Source of the DNA: Conchocele bisecta
Taxonomy: Eukaryota > Mollusca > Bivalvia > Lucinida > Thyasiridae
Reading direction: 5' to 3'
DNA: 64,000 nucleotides
Assembly (NCBI GenBank): GCA_029237695.1
Contig: CM055272.1
Location: 15,674,042-15,738,041, forward strand
The translations under genes and the position numbers were made by a program. How positions within the stretch are numbered: the stretch's first letter is position 1; each line of letters starts with the position of its first letter. The notes below the pieces were generated by a model. It was given only the letters and a program-made list of their open reading frames with translations. It made no database searches and was not told the DNA's origin. Shown piece after piece: positions 11,640-22,165 of the stretch.

Positions 11640-11965
11640 TGTCAACTGTATTATACGGAGCACCGCAGGGGACATGGATTTGTTTTATTAATTCGTTCCC
11701 ACGAATTAACAATTCGTTCCCACGAAATTACAATTCGTTCCCTCAATTTAACAATTCGTTCCCTCAAATTAACAATTTATTTCAACGATATAACAATTTG
11801 TTCCCACCACATAACAATTCGTTCCCGTGGGAACGAATTGTTATTTCGTGGGAACGAATTGTTAATTCGTGGGAACGAATTGTTAAATTGAGGGAACGAA
11901 TTGTTTATTTCGTGGGAACGAATTAATAAAAAAAAGATCATACGTCGCCTGCGGGACATACAAAG
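11640..11965. mobile_element. Foldback with arrays of TTCGTTCCCACGAA
   Basis: The left half has about seven 20-23 bp units of AACAATTCGTTCCCACGAAA type, and the right half is the inverted series. The centre is TTCGTTCCCGTGGGAACGAA. Outside the arrays are imperfect inverted ends (CGCAGGGGACAT against ATGTCCCGCAGGCGAC). Long open frames on both strands at 11577-12004 are by-products of the repeat. The architecture matches the element at 15200-17310. Confidence 0.75.
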
Positions 11966-12356
11966 TGGTAGGCTGTATTTGCGGCACGTGTGTGACAAGA
12001 TCATATTATCCCTTACAGTGCTGAATTAATTTTTTTCCAAACGCGTAGCTGCCATTAGGCTAAAAGGCCCGGGCCTGCACATCGTTTTGACTAAAAAAAA
12101 AGAAAGAAAGAAAAACCGAGTTATTTAATAGGCCTACCTAGATCTACCCTTCCTAGGCCTATATATACCCATATTAATATATAATTCCTTATGTACATGT
12201 ATAGCCAAGCAGAACAGTGTATTATCTTGTGGTTTTGTTGTAAAAATTGGTGGTCATGCCCCCGGATCCCCCTAGCTTCCTCGATCACTACGCACTCTCA
12301 TCTTTTTTTCCCGGGCCTGTTTTCGTCATTGTTTATTCTATTTTAGCAGTAAAAAC

Positions 12357-12417
12357 ATCATTTGGCAGCACTTTAGAATCATTTATAATTGAAATGATTC
12401 TAAAGTGCTGTCAAATT
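12357..12417. repeat. Hairpin of the AATGATTCTAAAGTGCTG family
   Basis: The arms TTTGGCAGCACTTTAGAATC and its complement are separated by ATTTATAATTGAA. It is the short relative of the hairpin at 6675. Confidence 0.75.
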
Positions 12418-12984
12418 TAGCATGTGTAAAGACCCAATATGAACAAAAGCAGTTTGGATCAGGGCCTACATCGCTCACTGTTGTGATTTAGTGATAAATC
12501 ACGTCAATGGTTTATGTAAATGTCTCCGATCACGTGCGCGACTCTGGCGAAAGAAAACACCATCCCACCATAAGTTCCCCCTCTGTCGTAACAGTTACAC
12601 ACATGCGCACATTATTCTGTCTAAGTTGTGGTAACAGATGTGAATCAAGGTTTATGACGTCCAATTGACATAGCTGGCCGTCACAACAAATTTATCCTTA
12701 CTGTGTTGACAAGGATATCATTGTTGGTTTACCTACATTCCGGACAAGAATCGAAAGAACTGTTAATTACCCCCATTACATACCAAGGCTACGTATACGC
12801 ATTTTTTTCGCACGATTAATAAAATAAAAATATAACTATAAAATTATTTGAAAAACATAAAAAATATATAATTGATTGTATAACAAAATGCCACCGCTGG
12901 TGAGCCATCAATGACAAAACAGCAATCAAGCAACCGTGGTATTGTCTTGTTTGAGGGAATGAATCCCACATTCAATATATATAC

Positions 12985-13275
12985 AGTCGACATTCGTTTA
13001 CTCAAAGTCGGTTAAGTCGAATTCCTTCATTATGTGTGTATAGGCAAACGCAAGTAAACACATTAGAGTTGCAAAAGTGTAACTCCGTGTGTCACAGGTC
13101 GCCCGTGAATTCGACCTTGAAGAGACGAAGCTCACATTCAACAAGGTTCTTCGTATAGTTGATAGGAATGTACGTGTGAAGTATCGTGAAGATCAGATAC
13201 GTGGAAGTCGAGTTATCGCACGGAAAATAAAAGTTTCAACTGATAGACACAGGTGGAAGACTCGGACCTAGGACT
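12985..13275 (+). other. Possible pogo-type end and unassigned open frame
   Basis: ACAGTCGACATTCGTTTACT then CAAAGTCGGTTAAGTCGAAT resembles the end of a pogo/Tc1-like element. The following open frame (13089-13271) begins at GTG rather than ATG and matches nothing I recognise. I do not call it a gene. Confidence 0.25.
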
Positions 13276-13706
13276 CGATACTTGGCTCATTTGGATAACG
13301 TTACCGCATCCACACATTTCCATACAATATACACGACTACTAATTATATAACGTCTTCATTGAAGCATCATTCAGTAGTAAAACATTATTAAAGGTATGG
13401 AATGGAATGGAATGGTGCTTAATGGCCCATCAACACAAAATAGTACCATTTAGGGCCAAGGATTGAAGGTACAATGGACGACCGTGTGTAAACAAACGGG
13501 TTTCTGTGACAGTGTAGTCGTATAAATCAACTTGAAACAATTGCCAGGAATGTTTCCAAACTAAATAGTAGACATGCATGCATACTGCGATGGGGCTGCG
13601 ATCGTCGTAAAGACGAAATCCTCCGTCTATAGGGACCCGTGTTTATGTGTACTTGCCGAAACACAATGTTTCATACGAAAAAATAATAAATCACTTAATT
13701 ATGCTC

Positions 13707-13784
13707 AGAAATATATGTTGTTACCACTCATTTGAACCGTCTCGTCGAGACGGTTCAAATGAGTGGTGACGACATATATTTTTG
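13707..13784. repeat. Perfect hairpin, about 38-bp arms
   Basis: The arms end CCACTCATTTGAACCGTCTC and its complement, with centre TCGA. It is a local structure with no other copy seen. Confidence 0.8.
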
Positions 13785-13968
13785 AATAGATATAAGAAAA
13801 GTAGCAAAAACTATTTTGAAATTGTTCATGTGACTGGAGAAATGGAGCTTATGGGCTTTACGACCAGTGTATATCCATTTCAGCATGTTGCATATGTCTG
13901 ATCAGGATCTACGCCAATCGCTATTCCATCAATGAAACACCCGCCATGTTTCTAACAAGCAATACATA

Positions 13969-14103
13969 GAGGATATTCATATTTGTGCAACGAATATGAC
14001 ATATATGTTCATCGAGTGGTGTGAGATGTCCATATTTCTATGGACATTTCACACCACGAGATGAACATATATGTCATATTCGTTGCAAAAATATGAATAC
14101 TCT
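13969..14103. repeat. Hairpin, about 60-bp arms
   Basis: The arms GAGGATATTCATATTTGTGC and onward are mirrored up to GCAAAAATATGAATACTC. Complementarity is high, with a short loop at 14032-14042. Confidence 0.8.
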
Positions 14104-14365
14104 ATTTATTATATACCGCTCAATGGAAATTAGCAGTTTTTTTAGACTGTATACGGTAATTAATGTGTATTTGCAGCCTATTTGCGCTGTTTTCCCGAAC
14201 ATAGATTTTATAAATATAGATAGCGGAGTTAGTCGTATTTTCACCGGAAGATGTTTATTTCATCGATGAGAACATATGACTTTTATTTACATCGTATAAC
14301 TATGTGTTTCATAGGTAGGTATATAATAAAGATCTTTATCAGGCTACATCAGTGTGCTATATGAT

Positions 14366-14674
14366 CAGTAGCCGATTTCATCAACATTGTAAAGCATACT
14401 TATCTACCAAAGTATACTTTGAGGGAGTAATCATTTATTTTCCACGAAATTCATTATGTCATATATAACTAACTACTGCATATATTTGATGACAGAAAGT
14501 ATGCAGAATTATTATACTGAATTTATTACATTATCACAGCCAAAATGGCTGTGATAATGTAATAAATTCAGTATAATAAAAATTAATAAATTTATCCTTA
14601 AATTGAAAATTTCTCCCTCAAAGTATACTTTGCTAGCTAAGTATACTTTGCAATGTTGGTGAAATAGGCTACTG
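14366..14674. mobile_element. F1 MITE, copy 3, nested in F3
   Basis: Complete copy in the reverse sense to copies 1 and 2. It begins CAGTAGCCGATTTCATC and ends GATGAAATAGG-type sequence followed by CTACTG. Confidence 0.88.
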
Positions 14675-14841
14675 GAGTTACATGGTCAGAAATCCCATAA
14701 GCCCAATTTCTCCAGTCACGACCACGTATAGATGAATAGTGTAAGATGTGTGTCTAGACTATATAATGCAAACATCGATCACAATTTGTTTCTGTTTCAT
14801 CACATAACAAAACAGACCATAGCGCATGTGTGGGCTAAGCC

Positions 14842-15085
14842 ACACGTTGAAGTAACCGACCGAGGTCTATAAATACATTAAATATGCTTAAAAGAATCAA
14901 TAAAGTAAAAACAAATAAGCTAAACAATTTTTTTTACTCTCTCCATATAGACTTATAGTATATTATAAGTCTATATGGAGGGAGTAAAGAAATATTTTTA
15001 GCTTATTTTTTTTTCATTTATAAATGCTTTTATGCATATTTAATGTATTTATAGACTTCGGTCCGTTACTTCAACCTGTGGGCTA
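14842..15085. mobile_element. F7 foldback element, intact copy
   Basis: The inverted ends are CACACGTTGAAGTAACCGAC/GTCCGTTACTTCAACCTGTG. Inside each end is AGGTCTATAAATACATTAA, and the core is a perfect palindrome around GACTTATAGTATATTATAAG. Other copies are at 7215 (split) and 19556, with a fragment at 90. Confidence 0.8.
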
Positions 15086-15299
15086 AGCGTGGCCCGAGTT
15101 CATTTGGTATGATATTATATAAAACGATTCACACAAAGAGGCTCGGTGCATAACAATTGCTGACGAGGCTCATACTTTTCATGTTAAATTGAAACGAGTT
15201 TGAGATTATGTTTATCACATGATTTCAAAGACCAACTAGCAGAAAACTTGGAGATATCCGATACCTTTCTACGGCAGCTTAAAAGGAGCACGCTCTATT

Positions 15300-15562
15300 T
15301 TTTTTCTCACGACATAGTATCTCGTTACCACGATATAACATCTCGTTCCCTGAGATAGCAACTCGTTCCCATGAGATAGGATTTCATTACCACGAGTTAG
15401 CTATGTCGTTTCCACGAGTTAGCTATGTCGTTCCCACGAGATAGCATCTCGTTACCACGACATAGCATCTCGTTCCCACGAGATAGCATCTCGTTACCAC
15501 GAGTTAGCTATGTCGTTCCCACGACAAAGAATCTCGGTCCCTCGAAATAGCATCTCGTTCCC
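15300..15562. repeat. Array of CTCGTTCCCACGAG palindromes
   Basis: There are about 12 units of roughly 20 bp, for example ATAGCATCTCGTTCCCACGA. Each unit is itself a small inverted repeat, with CTCG/CGAG or GTCG/CGAC half-sites in different units. Confidence 0.85.
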
Positions 15563-15589
15563 ACTATATAATGCAAATGAGGCATAATG

Positions 15590-16490
15590 ACCGCCATATT
15601 TCTTTTAGCCAGAGTTGAATATAGTCCGGCAGCCAAAAGCTGATTTTAGGCATTACCTTGTTTTGAATAACATAATTTTTTATTACTGACTTTGCATGTC
15701 CAGGCCTTCTCGTTTTGAAATCCAACTGATGACAAACTGTCACCCTTGAGCGTTTTGAGAAATTTGCATAAATGCAAGATGGCTGCCATATAGTGTGCCA
15801 TATAGTTGCATTCACATGAGGAAATCAAGCAATTTAAGAGCGTAAACTGGGTGTATTTGACATGGTGATGAAAATTGGCAACTTTAAAATTCAATTCCTT
15901 AACTGCGATAAAATCCAAGATGGCCGCCAAATGTGACCATTTTACGTAATTTCACAAGTTCGTCACAACAAAGAGTATGATTTTTATAATAATGCGTTTA
16001 CTGAAACAATGAGTGTTTGATTTTGTAACTTTGCTGTGAAATTGAATAATAGTCTAAATAGCAGAACTCCAAATTGGCCGCCAATTATAAATATATTACA
16101 TTATACGTGCAATCGTATCTCTACATAAGAAAACAAGCATTAGTCCAAGATGGCCGCCAACTATATTGATATTATTGTAGCAAATAGCTTATATAATTAC
16201 ACTCGGATGTCACATCTAAGAATGTAATTATACCAAATCTGGTATTAAGTCAAGATGATTTTTTTCTTAAGTTAATAACAGAAGTCCAAAATGGGCGCCG
16301 GATAATAATATAGTACATTCCACTAATCAAATCATATACTGATATAATATTTAAAATAGTACATTTGGTTATATACGTTGGATTATTCAGTTTATTTTGG
16401 AAAGCCTTCTTGTCTTGCCATTCCACATCAACATTCATGCTGAAAATATTCTGACACCAACTCCAAGATGGCTACCAAACTTATATAGAG
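15590..16490. repeat. Spaced AAGATGGCCGCC motifs
   Basis: AAGATGGCTGCC, AAGATGGCCGCC, AAATTGGCCGCC, AAGATGGCCGCC, AAAATGGGCGCC and AAGATGGCTACC occur at about 15778, 15911, 16070, 16148, 16288 and 16467. They sit in AT-rich sequence about 80-180 bp apart. The motif resembles a YY1 site; function is unknown. Confidence 0.6.
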
Positions 16491-16761
16491 GGGCGTTGGC
16501 AGGAAGACGTAGTATGGAACTTTACAGTAAACTGTAATGACTTCCTAATTTGAATAAATACAAGAGGTTTTCATCCATTGGTTCCAAAAGCTTCACTGCT
16601 CACCATGTTTACTGTGAAATCACACGAAATGGCTAACCCAGCTAGTACAAATGATACATCTATATATTTCCAGCGTTCCATTCGCGTTATTCCAGTTGTT
16701 GGCTAACAATACTTGCGTTAAACCAGTTTAACATGCATAGCAACCAAGGACTCCCACTTGC

Positions 16762-16990
16762 ACCCAGCAAATTAAAATAACATAATTATGCATAATGCAC
16801 AAATAAAGCACGTTGAATATGTATGTCATATGTCGAATTATAGTGACGTGTTTATATATGGCTGTGACTGGAGATGTGTGGCTTATCGGTTTTGCGACCA
16901 GTGTAGAACCAGATCAGTCTGTGCATCCGCATAGTCTGATCAGGATCTGCACTGTTCGCCATTCCGTTAATGAAACACCCGTCAAGCAAA
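16762..16990 (+). repeat. Duplicated segment including an F3 half copy
   Basis: Bases 16762-16935 match 24175-24345 almost base for base, starting at CACCCAGCAAATTAAAATAA and running through AAAGCACGTTGAATATGTAT into the left half of F3. The shared non-F3 part shows this is a duplicated locus or a larger repeat and not two independent F3 insertions. Confidence 0.75.
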
Positions 16991-17092
16991 ATCGCCAATA
17001 AAAAACTATGTTAATCAAAACAAGGTTAAGCTCCCGGCTCTCGGATTAATATGGCGGTAATTATGCTTCATTTTCATTGGCTGCCACAATCT

Positions 17093-17215
17093 CGAGGGAA
17101 CGAGATGCTATGTTGTGGAAACGACATAGCTAACTCGTGGTAACGAGATGCTATCTCGTGGGAACGAGATGCTATGTCGTGGTAACGAGATGCTATGTCG
17201 TGGGAACGACATAGA
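17093..17215. repeat. Inverted partner array
   Basis: It contains six units of GGAACGAGATGCTATGTCGT type, the complement of the 15300 array. The minus-strand frames over it are repeat by-products. Confidence 0.85.
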
Positions 17216-17333
17216 ACAAATAATTGCGCATGTCCCTTTTAAGCTGCCGTACCTTTCAGTGAGAGTATTTTTTGCATCACAAGCTTTTCATGTGATAAAT
17301 GGTGTTACTACTTTTAATACATATATTCGAAGA

Positions 17334-17620
17334 ACGGTTCATATTTGGTTTGGGTGCATTGTCGCCAACATACAATTTACGTCACCTCCCGTGAATTACA
17401 CGTACAACGAGAAGATATTTTGACAGTATAAAAGGCGCCGGAAAGTTCGGAACGGTCAATGTGGATAGTTGGCAATTTCTGTAGTGTGAAAAGTTTGAGC
17501 ATTAGTAGTTGTACAAAACTATGTAAATTACCCAAACCAACGAAATCCACCAAAATCTACCCAAATCCACCAAAATACCAATGACACAACAAAATCATGA
17601 CCAACTGTTCAAACCACAGG
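17334..17620 (+). repeat. Direct duplication, copy B
   Basis: This is the partner of 11057-11365. It is slightly rearranged, with an extra TTTGAGCATTAGTAGTTGTA block absent from copy A. Confidence 0.7.
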
Positions 17621-17800
17621 CGATCGGCATGTTCATAGGATAGTGTATTATACTTTTTTTAGACATGTATAAAAAAAAAGTTAATGTATTAATTATATTG
17701 TGAATGTATTATATACATTCACAATATAATTAATACATTTAAACACATTTGTATACATGTCTAAACAAGTATAATAAACTATCCTATCAACATGCTGATC
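17618..17800. mobile_element. Foldback insertion, about 85-bp arms
   Basis: The arms read GCGATCGGCATGTTCATAGG onward and are mirrored by TATCAACATGCTGATCGC, with centre GTATTATATACATTC. It lies inside duplication copy B, so it inserted after the duplication. Confidence 0.8.
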
Positions 17801-17854
17801 GCTTGTGTTCAAACACCTGTGTTTCTTTACCGCATATACAGTGATCGCGGGTAC

Positions 17855-17994
17855 CTGTTTGTCCTTTTCCTGCTTCTTCACCATGGCAACGGCGTGGGCG
17901 GCCGCCTTGTTCCTCAGTGACCACCGCCCCACGTTCATGATCTTCATCGAGTAATGGCAGTCGGGCCACGGGCACGTAAAGAACCCGCAGTCGC
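17855..17994 (-). CDS. RING-finger protein, exon 2
   Basis: 140-nt exon with acceptor TATTACAG and donor CAG/GTACCC, entering in phase 1 and leaving in phase 0. It encodes 46 residues after the split glycine: DCGFFTCPWPDCHYS, then VGRWSLRNKAAAHAVAMVKK. CPWPDC probably supplies the last two zinc ligands of the RING started in exon 1. The spacing is C-x4-C instead of the usual C-x2-C. The following basic helix-like segment with RNKAA resembles the LRN-type stretch after the RING in many invertebrate TRIM/NHL-like proteins (family knowledge; the match is loose). High G+C against AT-rich flanks supports coding. Confidence 0.75.
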
Positions 17995-18778
17995 CTGTAA
18001 TAGACAGGTCTTATAACTAGATTGTCGACCTTGGAAAATCACGAGTAACTTCCCTGAGAACAACTTCTGGGTGCGTCATTGGCGTTAGGTCTCACGGGAC
18101 AGTTGGCGGCTACGGTCAAAAAGGGGGTTACGATTTGCTATATATTTCTGTGCTCACCCTACAAGTTGCACGAGTGTGTGCAGAACAAAATATGTATTTA
18201 GTGTGTGGGACTGGAGAATGTGTGTGTGTGAAGTGATTTACCAATTTCAGAACAATTTTCTTGCTCTAGCATCATTACAAATGGCGGTACCCATAAAGCA
18301 TGTTCGGTGTACATGAACAAAGCAAAATTTGGCGCAAAATACCAGTTCCTGTAACGACAAATTGAAGTGGTTATGAACCCACTTCGAAACCGGTTTGAAA
18401 TTCCGATCCGGCGTGTGTACTCACAGAACGGTTCATATCGGAACCTGCGTGCTTGATATGTTCATGAATGCCGATTGCGGAATGTCGTTCGCTAGAAAGT
18501 TTTCACCCAACTATAGGTGGGTGAGGTAATTTAGAAAAGAGCTTGTGGAGTTTTGGTTGTCTCATATGTTTTGCATTTCTATTGTTAGTGATTTTAAACA
18601 TTTATCACAAGAGTCGCCTGAAATTATTTCGATAAACGGTTGTTTTCCCGCGGGGACAGACCGCCACCCACCACAACAAAAACGCTCTTTCAACTGTCAC
18701 GTGATGAATTAGTATTGGCGGAATTTAAATTTAAACTAAGCAGCGTGGCGTCACCCCGACACATTCCACCAATGATTA

Positions 18779-18862
18779 TAGGGTTAACTGTATTGTAATA
18801 TAGGGTTAACTGTATTGTTTAGGGTTAACTGTATTGTAATATAGGGTTAACTGTATTGTAAT
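18779..18862 (+). repeat. Short tandem repeat, about 22-bp unit
   Basis: Four units of AGGGTTAACTGTATTGTAAT are present; the second gap is shortened. A related inverted pair follows (ATTTTCAAATTTG at 18862 and CAAATTTGAAAATTACAAT at 18930). Confidence 0.85.
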
Positions 18863-19179
18863 TTTCAAATTTGTGGCGTATATCAGAAAATGATAGGTCG
18901 GAAAATCTGTTTAATGGCGACACGCTCGCAAATTTGAAAATTACAATGCGGTTAACCTATTTCTAATGAACTCCTACTGGCGTAGGAATACATATTGAAA
19001 TAATTTGCGACCGTTCATCAACAATGATATACCTGTAATGTATGACCATCAGCTAATCAGATTGCGTGATATTTATAGAGTGCATTAGGAAACGTCAATG
19101 ACGCCATGGAATTGTTTCTAAAGAAGTCACCCGTAATTGTCCAAGTTCGGTAACCTAGTTATGAGACTGGTCTATATGC

Positions 19180-19410
19180 GGTCGTAACTGGAGAAATGGG
19201 GCTTATAGGTTTTGCGACCAGTGTAGATCCGCATCTGCACATTCTGTTCAGGATCTGCACTGTTCGCCATTCCATCAATGAAACGCCCGTCATGCTTCTA
19301 ACAATCCATATAGATCATTATCAGACTACGGACTATCAGTACTATGTGATCAGGATCTACACTGGTCACACATCCGATAAGCTCAATTCCTCTAGTCACA
19401 GCCACATATA
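19180..19410. mobile_element. F3 MITE copy
   Basis: Nearly complete, from GTAACTGGAGAAATGGGGCT to CAATTCCTCTAGTCACAGCC. Confidence 0.78.
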
Positions 19411-19555
19411 AGTATAGAGGTTTCATACTTTGGAATGGCAAGGCTACGTTTGTAGTAACTTCAGTTTTTTTTTAAACAACAACAGATAAATGAGAAAATC
19501 CTAATTCTATTGCATGCGGACGGCAGAGCTGGAATTATGTTCTAGTCTAACCCAC

Positions 19556-19772
19556 ATGTTGAAGTAACGGACCAAGGTCTATAAACACATTCAATATACC
19601 TAAACTTATAAATAAGTGAAACAATAAGTTTGTTTTTTTCTACACCCTGTTATAACATTTATATCGAGAAAACAAGCATTCTTTAACTTATTTCTTTGTT
19701 TTCATTTATTGATATTTGCAGGTATATTTATTGTATTTATAGACCTTGGTCTGATACTTTAATCTGTGGTCT
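19556..19772. mobile_element. F7 element copy
   Basis: The ends are CACATGTTGAAGTAACGGAC and TTATAGACCTTGGTCTGATA. The core differs from the 14842 copy. Confidence 0.75.
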
Positions 19773-19969
19773 AATCAGGACGATATACATACACAGTGCC
19801 AGAGCTCCAGATAAGCTGCGTATTTGCTTAAATACCCAATTAAAATTGCTAAACCCAATTGAAATAAGAAGTAGCGACTATCAAAAAGCAATAAAAATGT
19901 TGTGGTACCTTTATCATGCTGCAGAAAACAATAAACAGACCACAAATATAGCATATTTTTCTTATTTTC

Positions 19970-20060
19970 CATGAAAACACATCTTGGTATTTCATTATAA
20001 TTGTCTCCAAGGAGACAATTCTAATGAAATGCCAAGACAGGTTTTCATTTCGAAGCAAAC
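19970..20060. repeat. Hairpin, about 40-bp arms
   Basis: CATGAAAACACATCTTGGTA onward is mirrored by GCCAAGACAGGTTTTCAT, with loop TCTCCAAGGAGA. Confidence 0.8.
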
Positions 20061-20184
20061 TATTCAATAATTGCTGTCTGTTGATGTGTAAACAGTAGTG
20101 TGATTTTATTTTACCGAATTAAAATTTTGAAATACCCAATTGTTTCAGAAATGATGGAGTGACAATACTCAATTACTACTGTCT

Positions 20185-20735
20185 GTTTCACGAAAGCTGC
20201 CGAAATTTTACGGCTATATAAACAATTCAAAAACAAGATTTATTTTGATAATATTAAATTAAAGGAAAAATTAAGAATGATCCTTCTTTTTATTTCGTGA
20301 AATTTGGTCAAATATTGATTTTATTGCGAAAAAACAATTTCCCCATGTTAAATCCCCGGAGTGAAGATGTCTATGGGGATTTAACATGGGGAATTATTTT
20401 TGAATTTTAGAAATACTGGACCGATTTTTAAAATTTAACTTTTGTTTTCTTAGTTAGATCATATCCAAGCTATCTAGTCAGGTTTCGGAGTCAATTTCCA
20501 AATTTTTTCGTTTTTTGACTCCTCCCACACTTCCTTACCACTTTTTCCCCCATGTTAAATTCCCATAGACAAATCAATTTTTCGTAATAAAACCAATATT
20601 TGACCGAATTTCACGAAATAAAAAGAAGGCTCATTTTTAAATTTTCCTTTAATTTAATACTATCGAAAACAATATTGTTTTTGAATTTTTTATATGGCCG
20701 TAAAATTTGGGCATCTTTCGTGAAACAGACTATAA
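20185..20735. mobile_element. 550-bp foldback with about 190-bp arms
   Basis: The arms begin GTCTGTTTCACGAAAGCTGC and end GCATCTTTCGTGAAACAGAC. They include a shared CTTTTTATTTCGTGAAATTT block and CCCCATGTTAAAT near the inner ends. It is non-coding; the frame at 20600-20845 is arm sequence. It is the longest-armed foldback outside the 30-44 kb element. Confidence 0.8.
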
Positions 20736-20897
20736 TTCCTTATCTGAAGCCCTGCAATGCACTGAAGTCACAGAAGACACGGGTGTCGGCCGATAAATGC
20801 GAAATGGAAAGTTCAATTTATTGTCAACACTGGTCCTCAAACTAATTCATACAGTCGGTCTACATGTAGATGTAGGATTTGATTCAAGGGCGTCGTC

Positions 20898-20916
20898 AGG
20901 AGGTGGGGGGGGGGTG

Positions 20917-20947
<31 letters not shown>

Positions 20948-21161
20948 TGGTGGGGGGGGGGGGCGGGGGCGGGGGGGGTTCAGGGGGTTCGTACGAACCC
21001 ACCCTTTTGAGCCAACATGCTTTTTTGAAACTAAAAATGGTCAAAAATAGAAAATAGGTTAAATTTCATCATCGAATAGTTTAATGACTTTTTATGTTGC
21101 GCTTTATAATACATGTGTGATTTTTTTTTCGACCCCCACCACCCCCCCCCCCCCCCCCTTT
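20898..21161 (+). repeat. Long G-run and facing C-run
   Basis: At 20898-20982 is an almost uninterrupted G tract with scattered T, A and C. At 21139-21161 is a C tract. Between them is GGTTCGTACGAACCC and AT-rich sequence. The poly-Gly and poly-Pro frames on each strand are artefacts. The exact run length may be an assembly estimate. Confidence 0.85.
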
Positions 21162-21279
21162 TGAAAAGCTGGCAAAAAACGCCCCTGGGCTTGTTTAAGT
21201 TATGGCACGTTATGGCTATAGTTGTGGCGTAAGACTACTTCATTTACGGAACGGTGAACAGCGTGGACCGTGATCCACA

Positions 21280-21508
21280 TATGTGGCTGTCACTTGAGGA
21301 ATGGAGCAAATGGGAGTTGTGACCAGTGTAGTTGCTAATCAAATAACACTCTCGTGTATTCTGATAATTATATTATATTGCCTGGCATTGATGGAATAGC
21401 GAACAGTGCATATCCTGATCAGACTGTGCAGATGCACAGGCTGATCTGGATCAACACTGGTCGCAAAACCCATAAGCCCCGTTTATCAGGTCACAGTCAC
21501 ATATGCAG
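21280..21508. mobile_element. F3 MITE copy
   Basis: The left end is diverged (GAGGAATGGAGCAAATGGG); the right end is ACCCATAAGCCCCGTTTATC. Confidence 0.7.
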
Positions 21509-21617
21509 ATGGTCAGGTTGATCCGAGGCCACGCTCGTCGCAAATGGTGTAATGTCACTTTTGCCAGTCGATGTCCCATTTATTTAGCATATGGTAAATG
21601 TACTCGTAAACGTATAT

Positions 21618-21858
21618 GTGGCTGCGACTGGAGAAATGGGGCTTATCGGTTTTGCGACCAGTGTAGATCCAGATCAGCCTTTGCATCCGCACAGTCTGAT
21701 CTGGACCTGCACTGTTCGCCATTTCATCAATGAAGCATGCGTCATGCTTCTAACAAGAATCATGGCCTGTTATCATGTTAGAGGAGTGTGCTATTTCATC
21801 AGGCGCTACACTGGTCACAAATCCCATAAGCCCCTTTTCTCCAGTAACACACACATAT
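21618..21858. mobile_element. F3 MITE copy, well preserved
   Basis: Only about 110 bp after the previous copy and in the same direction. The arms are intact from GTGGCTGCGACTGGAGAAAT to CCCCTTTTCTCCAGTAACAC. Confidence 0.8.
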
Positions 21859-21944
21859 TTATACGGTAACTCTCTATGCATTGAGTGAATACATACTGAC
21901 TGGTGAAATTTGTCGTATCCTGCATTGACTAAATACGCATATCT

Positions 21945-22165
21945 TGGCCAGAACTACTTTTGTTTCATTTGTCAAACGGTGTCACGTGATATTACCGTAT
22001 GACGTCAGTGTAATGATACAACGAAAACAAGTACGTACTCTTTTCAATGAAAATAAGGTAATATTTGCTCAGTTATGTAACAAAAATAGTTACCTGATAA
22101 ATAGAATCGTATCTGATATGCTAGTGGATTTTGATATCAAGTTTACCATGGAGGTTTAGCTACAC
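21945..22165. repeat. Inverted partner of the 2640 repeat
   Basis: It contains GTATGACGTCAGTGTAATG, GTTACCTGATAAATAGAATC and TTTTGATATCAAGTTTACC, the reverse of the order at 2700-2880. Confidence 0.5.

Larger units (their letters stand above)
13829..14730. mobile_element. F3 MITE split by two insertions
   Basis: The left half is at 13829-13968 and the last part at 14675-14730 (CATAAGCCCAATTTCTCCAG). Between them are a hairpin element (13969-14103 and flanking sequence) and the F1 copy at 14366-14674. F1 interrupts F3 exactly within GATCAG/GAGTTACA, so F3 is older than F1 here. Confidence 0.75.
15195..17310. mobile_element. 2.1-kb element with terminal inverted repeats and CTCGTTCCCACGAG arrays
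   Basis: The outer ends share TTTATCACATGA, then TACGGCAGCTTAAAAGG, then arrays of 20-21 bp units (15300-15562 and, inverted, 17093-17215). Inside these, both sides have ATGAGGCATAATGACCGCCA-like sequence (complement at 17045-17080). The interior (15610-17040) has no transposase. It holds an F3 half copy and spaced CCAAGATGGCCGCCAA motifs. No clear target duplication is seen. Confidence 0.7.
10920..17854 (-). other. Intron 2 of the RING gene (repeat-filled)
   Basis: About 6.9 kb between phase-0 splice sites. It contains the palindromic arrays at 11693 and 15300-17215, F1, F3 and F7 copies, several hairpins and a 250-300 bp direct duplication (11057-11365 and 17334-17620). No other coding exon of this gene was found. 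The open frame at 13089-13271 (+) shows no family resemblance. Confidence 0.55.

Noticed and set aside
11577..12004. Three open frames of 75-106 codons rich in NNSFP or IRSHE
   Set aside because: They translate the TTCGTTCCC array; each frame is repetitive in step with the DNA unit.
13089..13271. Small gene or transposase fragment on the plus strand
   Set aside because: It starts at GTG, has only 60 codons, no recognised motif, and no phase-matched partner exon.
20797..21057. Poly-glycine and poly-proline frames
   Set aside because: They are direct translations of the G-run.
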